Source: Calidifontimicrobium sp035325925 (GTDB lineage Bacteria; Pseudomonadota; Gammaproteobacteria; Burkholderiales; Burkholderiaceae_C). From it: 64,000 nt of DNA. Shown here in pieces: positions 27,292 through 35,523 of this stretch. Under the pieces are notes generated by a model that was not told the DNA's origin, ran no database searches, and saw only the letters and a program-made list of their open reading frames with translations. Numbering within the stretch: position 1 is the stretch's first letter; each line of letters begins with the position of its first letter. The position numbers and the translations under genes were made by a program. Location of the stretch: the NCBI RefSeq assembly GCF_035325925.1, contig NZ_DAOKZA010000002.1, positions 62,001-126,000 of the forward strand, read 5' to 3'.

Positions 27292-28040
27292 ATGAGGCGG
27301 TCAGGCATTCGGAGTTGGGTGGTCGGCCACGCGCTGTCACTGCTGATCGGTTTGTGCGCAAGCGCAGCCGTTGCCGGAACCGTCGTCTACGACGCGGCCG
27401 CGGACTTTTCTGCAACGAACAATCCGAACGGGGTCTGGTCGTACGGCGCGAAGCAGCAGGTCGGCGGCGCCTTCACTCCCTACTCGCGCACGAAGGTCGA
27501 CGGCGGGAACGATACATGGTTCGAACTGGATTCCTGATCTACTCACAGGTCTGGGGCATCGAGCCGTGGATCGCGTACGACGGAATTTCCTCGCACCTGC
27601 TGATGCACCCGGGCGTGATCACGTACCCGTACGAGCAGTACAACAAGCTGCCGTATTCGGTGCTGCGCTGGACAGCGCCCGCCGACGGGATGTACGAGGT
27701 TGATGCCCGGTTCTTCGGGTTCGGGTTCGCCAACTTCGAGCCGGGCACAACCACGGACGTGCACGTGCTGCTCAACGAGGTCGCGCTGCTCGACGCCTAC
27801 ATCGTGGGCCCTTCGGCACAACAGCTCTTCGCGGGCAGGCGGTTCTTCGCGGCTGGGGATACGCTGGACTTCGCCGTCGGGCCGGCGACCGATGTCGGCC
27901 CGCTATACGACTACCAGGGCGACATGACGGGCTTGTCGCTCGCCATCACCGCCGTCCCCGAGCCCGCGACCGCGCTGCTTCTCTGCGCAGGCCTGGCGGG
28001 GCTGATCGGGATGCGACGCACACGGGGGTCCATGAGCTGA
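27292..28040 (+). pseudogene. PEP-CTERM surface protein, broken by a frameshift
   Basis: Two overlapping frames make one protein. From ATG 27292 (gcggagg ribosome site at 27278-27284) comes a signal peptide, SLLIGLCASAAVAGTVVYDA, then NNPNGVWSYGAKQQVGGAFT, ending at a TGA at 27535-27537. The neighbouring frame continues as LIYSQVWGIEPWIAYDG to 28040. It ends in the PEP-CTERM sorting signal: VPEPATALLLCAGLAGLIG, then MRRTR. The joint lies near 27520-27540. Such proteins are exported and processed by an exosortase, usually in exopolysaccharide-producing bacteria. No exosortase gene is in the window. Either a true pseudogene or a single-base sequencing error. Confidence 0.75.
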
Positions 28041-28114
28041 CCGCGCCGTCGAACCGGCAGCAGCCGATGGCAAGACGGCCCACGCGTCGCTGCGTGAGCC
28101 GCTCGGGTGTGTCT

Positions 28115-28190
28115 TGGTGGGCCCTGTAGGATTCGAACCTACGACCAACGGATTAAGAGTCCGCTGCTCTACCAGCTGAGCTAAGAGCCC
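28115..28190 (-). tRNA. tRNA-Lys (anticodon CTT)
   Basis: 76 bases including an encoded CCA (complement of 28115-28117). Acceptor arms gggctct / agggccc pair with one G-U. The anticodon loop is CTCTTAA, giving CTT with A37, and the T-arm is gtagg-ttcgaat-cctac. Decodes AAG. Lies 42 bases downstream of the TTT copy. Confidence 0.96.
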
Positions 28191-28232
28191 GTTGCCTCGC
28201 GGCGTGTCGTCTGCGCCGGACCTTCGATCCGG

Positions 28233-28308
28233 TGGTGGGTCGTGCAGGATTCGAACCTGCGACCAACGGATTAAAAGTCCGCTGCTCTACCAGCTGAGCT
28301 AACGACCC
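28233..28308 (-). tRNA. tRNA-Lys (anticodon TTT)
   Basis: 76 bases including encoded CCA. Acceptor arms gggtcgt / acgaccc pair perfectly. The anticodon loop is CTTTTAA, giving TTT with A37, and the T-arm is gcagg-ttcgaat-cctgc. Decodes AAA and AAG. It begins 19 bases after the tcdA stop; A37 of this tRNA is the classic t6A/ct6A position. Confidence 0.97.
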
Positions 28309-28326
28309 CCGTTGGCAGCGCCGCGA

Positions 28327-28332
28327 ATTATA
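28327..28332 (-). promoter_or_regulatory. Consensus -10 box of the tRNA-Lys pair
   Basis: Perfect tataat on the minus strand, overlapping the tcdA stop codon. A start about seven bases downstream would leave a 12-base leader before tRNA-Lys(TTT). No good -35 is visible at 16-18 bases (gccggc), so it may be weak or need an activator. Confidence 0.45.
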
Positions 28333-29149
28333 GCCATCTCGATCGCAGCGCCGGCAGCGCCCACAGCAGCTGTCGCACCGCCTCGCCGGCGGCCACCAGG
28401 CCGAAGGTCGCGGTCACCGTGACGGTCGACCCGTAGCCGGCGCAGTTCAGGCTGCCGTCGACGTCGCCGCCGTCGGCCGGCCGGTGCACGCGCTCCTTCG
28501 AGTACACGCAGCGCAGCCCCATCGCCTCGCCGCCGCGCGGCGCACCGTGGTCGCGGCGCAGGCGCTGGCGCAGCGACGCCAGCAGCGGGTCGTGCGTGAC
28601 GTGGGCCAGGTCGTCGACCGCGACCGCCTGCGCCGAGAGCTTGCCGCCGGCTGCACCGACGCCGACGAAGGGCACGCCGCTGCGCATCGCCCAGGCGGCC
28701 AGCGTCAACTTGGCACCAATGCCGTCGCAGGCGTCGATCACCACATCGACCGGCTGCGGCAGCAGCGCGGGCCAATTCGCCGCGTCGACGAACTCCTCCA
28801 CCGCCTGCACGTCGCAACCGGGGTGGATGTCGGCCAGCCGCTCGCGCAACGCCAGTACCTTGGCCTGCCCCACGGTGGCGCCGCGGGCCTGCACCTGGCG
28901 GTGGATGTTGGACTCGCTGACGTGGTCCAGGTCGATCAGCGTCAGACCGGCCACGCCGCAGCGCGCCAACGCCTCGGCGGCCCACGACCCGACGCCGCCG
29001 ACACCCACCAGCGCCACGCGCGCGGCGCGCAGCAAGCGGTAGCCGTCGTCGCCGTACAGGCGGCGCAGCCCGGCGAACCGACGCTCGAGGTCGGCCTCTT
29101 CGCCACCGACGCTGCCCGCGTCGGCCAACCCCTCGGACGCAGCGCTCAC
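28328..29149 (-). CDS. tcdA: tRNA threonylcarbamoyladenosine dehydratase
   Basis: 273-residue E1/ThiF-like enzyme that uses ATP to cyclise t6A37 to ct6A37 in tRNAs reading ANN codons. The Rossmann motif GVGGVGSWAAEAL begins at residue 49. ARCGVAGLTLIDLDHVSESN and NIHRQVQA follow as in TcdA/CsdL. DVVIDACDGIGAKL is also conserved, and FVGVGAAGGKL occupies the usual position. The start is a GTG at 29149 that overlaps the transporter stop as GTGA, so translation is coupled. The stop lies 19 bases upstream of tRNA-Lys(TTT). Confidence 0.92.
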   Translation of the reverse strand: MSAASEGLADAGSVGGEEADLERRFAGLRRLYGDDGYRLLRAARVALVGVGGVGSWAAEALARCGVAGLTLIDLDHVSESNIHRQVQARGATVGQAKVLALRERLADIHPGCDVQAVEEFVDAANWPALLPQPVDVVIDACDGIGAKLTLAAWAMRSGVPFVGVGAAGGKLSAQAVAVDDLAHVTHDPLLASLRQRLRRDHGAPRGGEAMGLRCVYSKERVHRPADGGDVDGSLNCAGYGSTVTVTATFGLVAAGEAVRQLLWALPALRSRWL

Positions 29150-30261
29150 GCCTGCCGCTCCAGCCGCCACGCCTGGTAGCGCACGCCGAGCACCGCGCCG
29201 CCGACGATGCCGCCCAGCGCGATGAAGCTGCCCAGCGCCAGCGTCGACACGCCGGTCAGCCCCTGGCCCACGGTGCAGCCGTAGGCGGTGACACCGCCGA
29301 TGCCCATCAGCGCAGCGCCGACGATGTGATTGGCCAGGTCCTCGACGCCGCCGAAGCCCTCCCAGCGGAACGTGCGGCTGGCCAGCGCCCACGCCGCCGA
29401 CCCGGCAACCACGCCGAACACCGAGACGACGCCCAGCGTCAGGCGCTTGTTCGCGTCGCTGAACAGGATCAGCCAGTCCAGCGCGTAGGCGATCGGCGCG
29501 ACGAAGGTCAGCGACTCCATGCTGCGCGTGTTCGTCGCCAGGTACACCGGCTCGAGCGTGTCGGGGTGCTCGGGCACGAAGCCCATGCGCCCGGACACCC
29601 ACCACACCGCGACGATCACCGCGCCGATGCCCACGCCGCCGAGCAGCGTCTCGGGCGCGCGCCCCTCGGCGCGCGCGAGCGCCCATGCCACCAGCGCGCC
29701 GCCGAACGCCAGCCCCAGCACGCCGGCCAGCAGCGGCACCGGCGCGCCGCTGGCGTGCGCCAGCAGCGACGGCAGGTCCTGCCCCGCGGGCAGCGTCAGC
29801 GCGACGCGGTCGACGCTGTCGACGCGCCACACGGCGGTGATGCCGCGCAGCGTCATGTACGAGGTCACCGACAGCGTGAGCAGCACCACCAGCGCCTTCA
29901 GGCTGCCGCCGCCCACGCGCACCAGCGACTTGCTGCCGCAACCCGACGCCAGCACCATGCCGAAGCCGAAGACGACTCCGCCGGCCAGGTTGGATAGCCA
30001 GATCAGTCGCTCGGTGGCGTACACGCTGTCGCCGGCACGCACCCAGCCCAGCGCGACCATCGCGTTGAAGCCGATCATCGCGGTGCCGATCGCCAGCACC
30101 CACATGCGCATGCGCGACCAGTCGCCGAAGTTGACGATGTCGGTGACGGCGCCCATCGTGCAGAAGTGCGTGCGCTGCGCGATCGCGCCGAACAGCGCCG
30201 ACAGCACGAACACGGCCCACAACACGTGCCGCGTCAACGACGCGACGTCGACGGTCTCCAT
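29146..30261 (-). CDS. YeeE/YedE family sulfur-compound transporter (TsuA-like)
   Basis: 371-residue inner-membrane protein with about nine hydrophobic segments and the three cysteine signatures of the YeeE family: RTHFCTMGA near residue 33, LASGCGSKSLVR near 105 and YGCTVGQGLTG near 325. Structural work on YeeE shows that such cysteines relay thiosulfate across the membrane. It overlaps tcdA by four bases, so both are made from one mRNA. No TusA/YeeD partner is adjacent. The substrate could be thiosulfate or another sulfur ion. Confidence 0.87.
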   Translation of the reverse strand: METVDVASLTRHVLWAVFVLSALFGAIAQRTHFCTMGAVTDIVNFGDWSRMRMWVLAIGTAMIGFNAMVALGWVRAGDSVYATERLIWLSNLAGGVVFGFGMVLASGCGSKSLVRVGGGSLKALVVLLTLSVTSYMTLRGITAVWRVDSVDRVALTLPAGQDLPSLLAHASGAPVPLLAGVLGLAFGGALVAWALARAEGRAPETLLGGVGIGAVIVAVWWVSGRMGFVPEHPDTLEPVYLATNTRSMESLTFVAPIAYALDWLILFSDANKRLTLGVVSVFGVVAGSAAWALASRTFRWEGFGGVEDLANHIVGAALMGIGGVTAYGCTVGQGLTGVSTLALGSFIALGGIVGGAVLGVRYQAWRLERQA

Positions 30262-30325
30262 CGGATGATTCTAGAGACCGGCCCACCCCGCCCTGCGGGT
30301 ACGCACGGGGACCGGCACGCTCGGC

Positions 30326-31123
30326 TCAGCGCAGCGCGGCGAGACGGTCCTTCGCCGCCGCCGCGGCCTCTGAGCGCGGGTAGGCCTTCTGCAGGTCGGT
30401 CAGCGTCGTGCGCGCCGCGCGCGTGTCCTTCGTCTCGATCTGCGCGTTGGCCACCGCGAGCATCGCCTCGGGCGCGCGCGGGTGGTTCGGCGACTTGGCG
30501 ACGAACTCGCGCAGCACCGCGATCGCGCCGGCGTGGTCGCGCTTGCCGTACAGCGCGTTGCCCAGCCAGAAACGCGCCGACGGCGCATAGCCGCCGTCGG
30601 GCCAGCGCTTGACGAACGCCGCGAAGGCGTCGGCGGCACCGGCGAAGTCGGCGCCGCGCAGCAACGCCAGCGCGGCGTCGTAGTCGCGCTTCTCGGCCGC
30701 TTCGGCGAGGAACTCCTGCCCGTCAAGCGTGACCTTCTGCGGCTCGAACCGGCGCAGCCGCTCGTCGATGGCCTGCGTCAGGTCGAGCTGGCGGCGCTGC
30801 AACTCGGCGATGTCGCGCGCCAGCGTCTCGTCGCTGCCGCGCAGCCGCGCCACCTCGCCACGCAGTTGCTCGAGCTGTGCGTTCAGGTCGACCAGCCCGC
30901 GGCGCAGCAGACCGATCTGCTCGAGCAGGTCGGCGTTGGCACGCGTGTGCTGCTCGAGCTGCGCGCGCAGCCGCTCGTTGTCCTGTTCGACCTTCGCGCG
31001 CAGGTCGACGATGGCCTTGCGCGCCTCGTTGTCGGGGAACAGCTGCGCCTGCGCCACGGGGGCAACCCCCAGCAGCGACAGCAGCAACGCGGCCGCGGCG
31101 GCCAGCGATCGCGGCGCGGGCAT
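30326..31123 (-). CDS. cpoB: Cell division coordinator CpoB (YbgF)
   Basis: 265-residue periplasmic protein of the Tol-Pal system. Signal peptide at residues 1 to about 26 (ending APVAQAQ), a coiled coil from about 35 to 110 (Glu/Arg/Leu heptads such as RAQLEQHTRANADLLEQIGL), and TPR repeats from about 145 to the end. CpoB links outer-membrane constriction to PBP1B activity. ATG at 31123 overlaps the pal stop as TGATG; an upstream in-frame ATG is rejected because it precedes the signal peptide. Confidence 0.92.
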   Translation of the reverse strand: MPAPRSLAAAAALLLSLLGVAPVAQAQLFPDNEARKAIVDLRAKVEQDNERLRAQLEQHTRANADLLEQIGLLRRGLVDLNAQLEQLRGEVARLRGSDETLARDIAELQRRQLDLTQAIDERLRRFEPQKVTLDGQEFLAEAAEKRDYDAALALLRGADFAGAADAFAAFVKRWPDGGYAPSARFWLGNALYGKRDHAGAIAVLREFVAKSPNHPRAPEAMLAVANAQIETKDTRAARTTLTDLQKAYPRSEAAAAAKDRLAALR

Positions 31124-31689
31124 CAGCGGTCCTTCAGCTCGGCGCGCCGGTTCTTCGCCCACGCGTCCTCGTTGCTCGCGGCCACGGCCGGGCGCTCCTC
31201 ACCGAAGCTCACCGCCTCGAGCTGCGCGTCGTCGACGCCGAGCAGCGTCAGCGAGCGCAGCACCGCCTCGGCGCGGCGCTGGCCCAGCGCCAGGTTGTAC
31301 TCGCGCCCGCCGCGCTCGTCGGTGTGGCCCTCGATGACGACGCGCTGGTTGCGGTTGGCCACGAGCCGCTTCGCGTGCGCCTCGACCAGCGGCTGGAACT
31401 CGCCCTTGACGACGTAGCTGTCGAAATCGAAGTAGACGACGCGGTCGAGCGTGGTGGCGGCTGCGGCCTGCCGGCCCAGGTCGACGCTGGCGACCTGCGA
31501 CTGGCCCGCACCGGCACCGGTCGCGCCGCTGCCCGCCGCACCGGCCGCGGCGCCGTCCACCGGCACCGGCGTGCGCGACTCGACCGGCGGCGCCTTGTCG
31601 TCGAGCTTCACCGGCGTCGAGCACCCGGCCAGCCCGAGGGCGGCCAGGGCCAGCAGGCCGGTGGCGAGGGTTGCACGCATCGAAGTCAT
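31123..31689 (-). CDS. pal: Peptidoglycan-associated lipoprotein Pal
   Basis: 188-residue outer-membrane lipoprotein. Lipobox LAGC with Cys23, then a Gly/Ala-rich linker (residues 40-75) and an OmpA-like peptidoglycan-binding domain: VYFDFDSYVVKGEFQPLVEAH, VVIEGHTDERGGREYN, LGQRRAEAV. Start at ATG 31689 (MTSMRATLATG) with gggaga about eight bases upstream; an ATG four codons in is an alternative. Middle gene of tolB-pal-cpoB. Confidence 0.94.
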   Translation of the reverse strand: MTSMRATLATGLLALAALGLAGCSTPVKLDDKAPPVESRTPVPVDGAAAGAAGSGATGAGAGQSQVASVDLGRQAAAATTLDRVVYFDFDSYVVKGEFQPLVEAHAKRLVANRNQRVVIEGHTDERGGREYNLALGQRRAEAVLRSLTLLGVDDAQLEAVSFGEERPAVAASNEDAWAKNRRAELKDR

Positions 31690-31759
31690 GGCTGGATCTC
31701 CCTTCGGTTCAAGAAAACGTTCGATCGGGTGCGGGCGGCGCGGCGTGCGCGGCACGAAG

Positions 31760-33031
31760 TCAGCGCCCGTAGGGCCCCCACACGGGTTCGCGCACGTCGG
31801 CGCCCGAGGCGGCCAGGCGCGTCTTGATGCGCCCGTCGAGCGTGCTGGTCATCAGCACGTCGCGCCCGCCGGCGCGCGTGGCGTAGATGACCAGGCGGCT
31901 GTTCGGCGCGAAGCTCGGGCTCTCGTCGTCTTGGGTGTCGGTCAGCGCGGTCACCTTGCCGCCGGCCAGCTCCATCGTCATCAGCCGGAACGCGTTGCCG
32001 CTGCGCGTGACGTACGCCAGCGTGCGCCCGTCGGGGCTGATCGCCGGGCTGATGTTGTAGCTGCCCTCGAAGCTCACGCGCTCGGCGGCACCGCCGGCCA
32101 CCGGCATGCGGTAGATCTGCGGGCTGCCACCGCGGTCGCTGACGAAGTACAGCGTGCGCCCGTCGGCGGTGAACGCGGGCTCGGTCTCGATCGAGGTGCC
32201 CTGCGTCAGCCGACGCGGCTCGCCACCGGCCGCAGCCAGCAGGTACAGGTGCGAGCCGCCGTCGCGCGACAGCGTCAGCGCCAGCTGGCTGCCGTCGGGC
32301 GACCAGGCCGGCGCGCTGTTGCTGCCGCGGAAGTTCGCCAGCACGCGGCGGCGCCCGCTGGCCACTTCCTGCACCCACACCACCGCCTTCTGCGACTCGA
32401 ACGACACGTAGGCCAGCTGCTTGCCGTCGGGCGACCAGGCCGGCGAGATGATCGGCTCGGGGCTGGCCAGCGCCACCTGCGCGTTCTCGCCGTCGGCATC
32501 GGCCACGTGCAGGGTGAAACGTCCGTTGCTTCGCGTCACGTAGGCGATCCGCGTGGCGAACACGCCGGGCTCGCCGGTGAGTTGCCGGTACACCGCATCG
32601 GCGACGCGGTGCGCCGCCAGCCGCAGGTCGGCCGCCGTCACCGCCTGGCTGCTGCCGCCCAGGTCCTCGCCCTTGACCACGTCCCACAGCTTGTGGCGCA
32701 CGTCGAAGCGCCCGTCGGCGAGCCGGGTCACCGAGCCGAGCACCAGCGCGTCGACGGCGCGCGCGCGCCACTCGGCCATCACCGGCAGCGAGGTTTCGTC
32801 GAGCACTCCGGGCGCGTCGACGCCGCGGAACAGCCCGCTGCGTTCGAGGTCGGCGCGCACGATGGCGGCGATCGGCTGGCCGCCAGCGGCCTCGTCGCGA
32901 AAGCGCGCCACCGACACCGGGATCTGCGTCGCGCCGACGCCGCTGATCTCGACGCGGAACTGCGCCAGCGCCGGCGCCACCGCGCCCAGGCCCAGCGCAC
33001 CGATGAACCTTCTGCGTTGCGGATTCGTCAT
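31760..33031 (-). CDS. tolB: Tol-Pal system beta-propeller protein TolB
   Basis: 423-residue periplasmic protein. N-terminal signal with paired arginines (NPQRRRFIGALGLGAVAPALA), a TolB_N domain (residues 25-150), then a six-bladed propeller with repeated SPDG/TADGR turns (AWSPDGKQLAYVSF, PAISPDGRTLAYVTRS). TolB is recycled from Pal by the TolQRA motor. ATG at 33031 is chosen over one at 33089, which would bury the signal. tolQ, tolR and tolA, often immediately upstream, are absent here: the next gene is divergent msbA. Confidence 0.93.
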   Translation of the reverse strand: MTNPQRRRFIGALGLGAVAPALAQFRVEISGVGATQIPVSVARFRDEAAGGQPIAAIVRADLERSGLFRGVDAPGVLDETSLPVMAEWRARAVDALVLGSVTRLADGRFDVRHKLWDVVKGEDLGGSSQAVTAADLRLAAHRVADAVYRQLTGEPGVFATRIAYVTRSNGRFTLHVADADGENAQVALASPEPIISPAWSPDGKQLAYVSFESQKAVVWVQEVASGRRRVLANFRGSNSAPAWSPDGSQLALTLSRDGGSHLYLLAAAGGEPRRLTQGTSIETEPAFTADGRTLYFVSDRGGSPQIYRMPVAGGAAERVSFEGSYNISPAISPDGRTLAYVTRSGNAFRLMTMELAGGKVTALTDTQDDESPSFAPNSRLVIYATRAGGRDVLMTSTLDGRIKTRLAASGADVREPVWGPYGR

Positions 33032-33179
33032 GGTCGGGAAGGACCCCGCCGGCGCGCAGAGGTTCAGTCGACGGGGATCGAACGGCATGAGCAGAGAAGC
33101 GGTGCGGCGGCTTCGGTCGACAAGCCGGCCATTGTAGGCACGCCCTGCCGCGATAATCCGCGCCAGTTCCGCCACCCTC

Positions 33180-34910
33180 ATGCCGACCCTGCGCCAGCGC
33201 CTCGCGCGCATCGCCCCGTACTTCCGCTCGAGCCGCAAGGGATTCGTCGCCGCCATCGCCGCCGCGGTGGTCGGCGCGGCGACCGAACCGATGATCCCGG
33301 CGCTGCTGCAGCCGCTGCTCGACCGCGGGTTCAGCGCCGGCGGCATCCCGCTGTGGACGATCCCGGTGGCCATCATCGGGCTGTTCCTGGTGCGCGGCGG
33401 CGCCGCGTTCGTCACCCAGTACGCGCTGTCGTGGGCCACCACGCGCGGCGTGCTCGAGCTGCGCCAGGCGATGTTCGCGCACCTGATGCGCGCCGCGCCG
33501 GCGCTGTTCACGCGGCAGTCGGCGAGCAGCCTGACCAACACGCTGGTCTACGAAGTGCAGCAAGGCGCGCAGCAGCTCGTCAACGCCAGCCTGACCCTGC
33601 TGCGCGACTCGCTGACGCTGCTCGCGCTGCTGGGCTACCTGCTGTGGCTGAACTGGAAGCTCACGCTGTTCGTCGCGGTGCTCGCGCCGGCGATCGTGTT
33701 CGTGATCCGCACCGTCAGTCGCCGGTTGCACCGGCTCACGCGCGCGGTGCTGTCGGCCAACGACGAACTCGCCTACGTGGTCGAGGAGAACGCGCTGGCC
33801 TGGCGCATCGTGCGCCTGCACGGCGCGGCGGCCGAGCAGTCGGGGCGTTTCGCTCGCGCCAGCGAACAGCTGCGCCGCCTGACCGTGAAGTCGGTGGCCG
33901 CCGGCGCGACGATGTCGCCAATCACCCAGCTGCTCGCCGCCTGCGCGCTGTCGGCGGTGATCGCGCTGGCGCTGTGGCAGAGCCGCGACGGCGGCGTCAC
34001 GGTGGGCAGCTTCGTCGCCTTCGTCACCGCGATGCTGATGATGCTCTCGCCGATCAAGCACTTGTCCGACGTGGCCGCGCCGATCACCCGAGGGCTCGCC
34101 GCGCTCGAACGCGGCGTCGCGCTGCTCGACGACCACCCGCGCGAGCGCGGCGGCACGCACGCGCCGGCCTCGGGCCGCGTGCGCGGCGAGATCGAGCTGC
34201 GCGGCGTGTCGCTGCGCTACGCCGACGACCAGCCGTGCGCGCTCGATGACGTGGACCTGGTGCTGCACGCCGGCGAGACCGTGGCGCTGGTGGGCCCGTC
34301 GGGCGCCGGCAAGTCGACGCTGGTGCACCTGCTGCCGCGTTTCGTCGAACCCACCGCCGGCGAGGTGCGGCTCGACGGCGTCGTGCTGCCGCAGTGGGAC
34401 ACCGACGCGCTGCGCCGGCAGTTCGCGCTGGTCAGCCAGGACGTGGTGCTGTTCAACGACAGCGTCGCCGCCAACGTCGCGCTCGGCGGCACGCTCGACC
34501 GCGATCGCGTGCGCGACGCGCTGCGCGGCGCGCACCTGCTCGACTTCGTCGAGCGCCTGCCCCAGGGCATCGACAGTGCGATCGGCCACAACGGCAGCCA
34601 GCTCTCGGGCGGGCAGCGCCAGCGGCTGGCGATCGCGCGCGCGATCTACAAGGACGCGCCGGTGCTGATCCTCGACGAGGCCACCTCGGCGCTCGACAGC
34701 GAATCCGAACGCGCGGTGCAGGACGCGCTGGACACGCTGATGCGCGGGCGCACGACGATCGTCATCGCGCACCGGCTCAGCACCATCGAGCACGCCGACC
34801 GCGTCGTGGCGATGGAGCATGGCCGCATCGTCGAACAGGGCCCGCCGGCGGCGCTGCTCGCCGCGGGCGGCCTGTATGCCAGACTGCACGGACTTCAATT
34901 CAGGAGCTGA
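33180..34910 (+). CDS. msbA: Lipid A export ATP-binding/permease protein MsbA
   Basis: 576-residue half-transporter with six membrane helices (about residues 15-315) and a C-terminal ATPase domain. Walker A GPSGAGKST is at 372-380, signature LSGGQRQRL near 477, and Walker B VLILDEATSALD near 496. MsbA homodimers flip core-lipid A from the inner to the periplasmic leaflet. ATG at 33180; divergent from tolB with a 148-base spacer that must hold both promoters (a gataat box lies at 33152). A close alternative is another type I lipid exporter, but length and motifs favour MsbA. Confidence 0.88.
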   Translation: MPTLRQRLARIAPYFRSSRKGFVAAIAAAVVGAATEPMIPALLQPLLDRGFSAGGIPLWTIPVAIIGLFLVRGGAAFVTQYALSWATTRGVLELRQAMFAHLMRAAPALFTRQSASSLTNTLVYEVQQGAQQLVNASLTLLRDSLTLLALLGYLLWLNWKLTLFVAVLAPAIVFVIRTVSRRLHRLTRAVLSANDELAYVVEENALAWRIVRLHGAAAEQSGRFARASEQLRRLTVKSVAAGATMSPITQLLAACALSAVIALALWQSRDGGVTVGSFVAFVTAMLMMLSPIKHLSDVAAPITRGLAALERGVALLDDHPRERGGTHAPASGRVRGEIELRGVSLRYADDQPCALDDVDLVLHAGETVALVGPSGAGKSTLVHLLPRFVEPTAGEVRLDGVVLPQWDTDALRRQFALVSQDVVLFNDSVAANVALGGTLDRDRVRDALRGAHLLDFVERLPQGIDSAIGHNGSQLSGGQRQRLAIARAIYKDAPVLILDEATSALDSESERAVQDALDTLMRGRTTIVIAHRLSTIEHADRVVAMEHGRIVEQGPPAALLAAGGLYARLHGLQFRS

Positions 34911-34915
34911 GGACC

Positions 34916-35512
34916 ATGACCGAACGCCCGCCGATCAGCCGCTACCCGGTGCCCGCGCTGAACGACCTGCCCGAAGACATCCGCGCACGCATCCTCGAGG
35001 TGCAGGACAAGGCCGGCTTCGTGCCCAACGTGTTCCTCGCCTTCGCGCACCGGCCGGCCGAGTGGCGCGCCTTCTTCGCCTACCACGACGCGCTGATGCT
35101 CAAGGACGGCGGCTCGCTGACCAAGGGCGACCGCGAGATGATCGTCACCGCCACCAGCGCGGCGAACCACTGCCTGTACTGCGTCGTCGCGCACGGCGCG
35201 ATCCTGCGCATCTACGAGAAGAAGCCGCTGGTGGCCGACCAGGTCGCGGTGAACCACCGCAAGGCCGACATCAGCCCGCGCCAGCGCGCGATGCTCGACT
35301 TCGCGATGAAGGTCTGCCTGCGCTCGCACGAGGTCGACGACGCCGACTTCGCCGCGCTGCATGCGCACGGCTTCGACGACGAGGACATCTGGGACATCGC
35401 GGCGATCACCGCGTTCTTCGGCCTGTCGAACCGCATGGCCAACGTCGCGGGCATGCGGCCCAACGACGAGTTCTACCTGATGGGCCGCGTGCCCCGCGCA
35501 CCGAAGGCCTGA
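34916..35512 (+). CDS. Carboxymuconolactone decarboxylase/AhpD-like peroxidase-related protein
   Basis: 198 residues. The AhpD-like core has SAANHCLYCVVAHG with Cys86, Cys89 and His93, the CxxCxxxH redox motif; the glutamate that usually precedes the first Cys is His85 here. It matches the uncharacterised peroxidase-related enzyme subfamily (EVQDKAGFVPNVFLAFAHRP near residue 25). Role in peroxide detoxification is inferred from the motif. ATG at 34916 begins five bases after msbA with a caggagctgagg ribosome region. Confidence 0.87.
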   Translation: MTERPPISRYPVPALNDLPEDIRARILEVQDKAGFVPNVFLAFAHRPAEWRAFFAYHDALMLKDGGSLTKGDREMIVTATSAANHCLYCVVAHGAILRIYEKKPLVADQVAVNHRKADISPRQRAMLDFAMKVCLRSHEVDDADFAALHAHGFDDEDIWDIAAITAFFGLSNRMANVAGMRPNDEFYLMGRVPRAPKA

Positions 35513-35523
35513 CGCGGCCCGCG

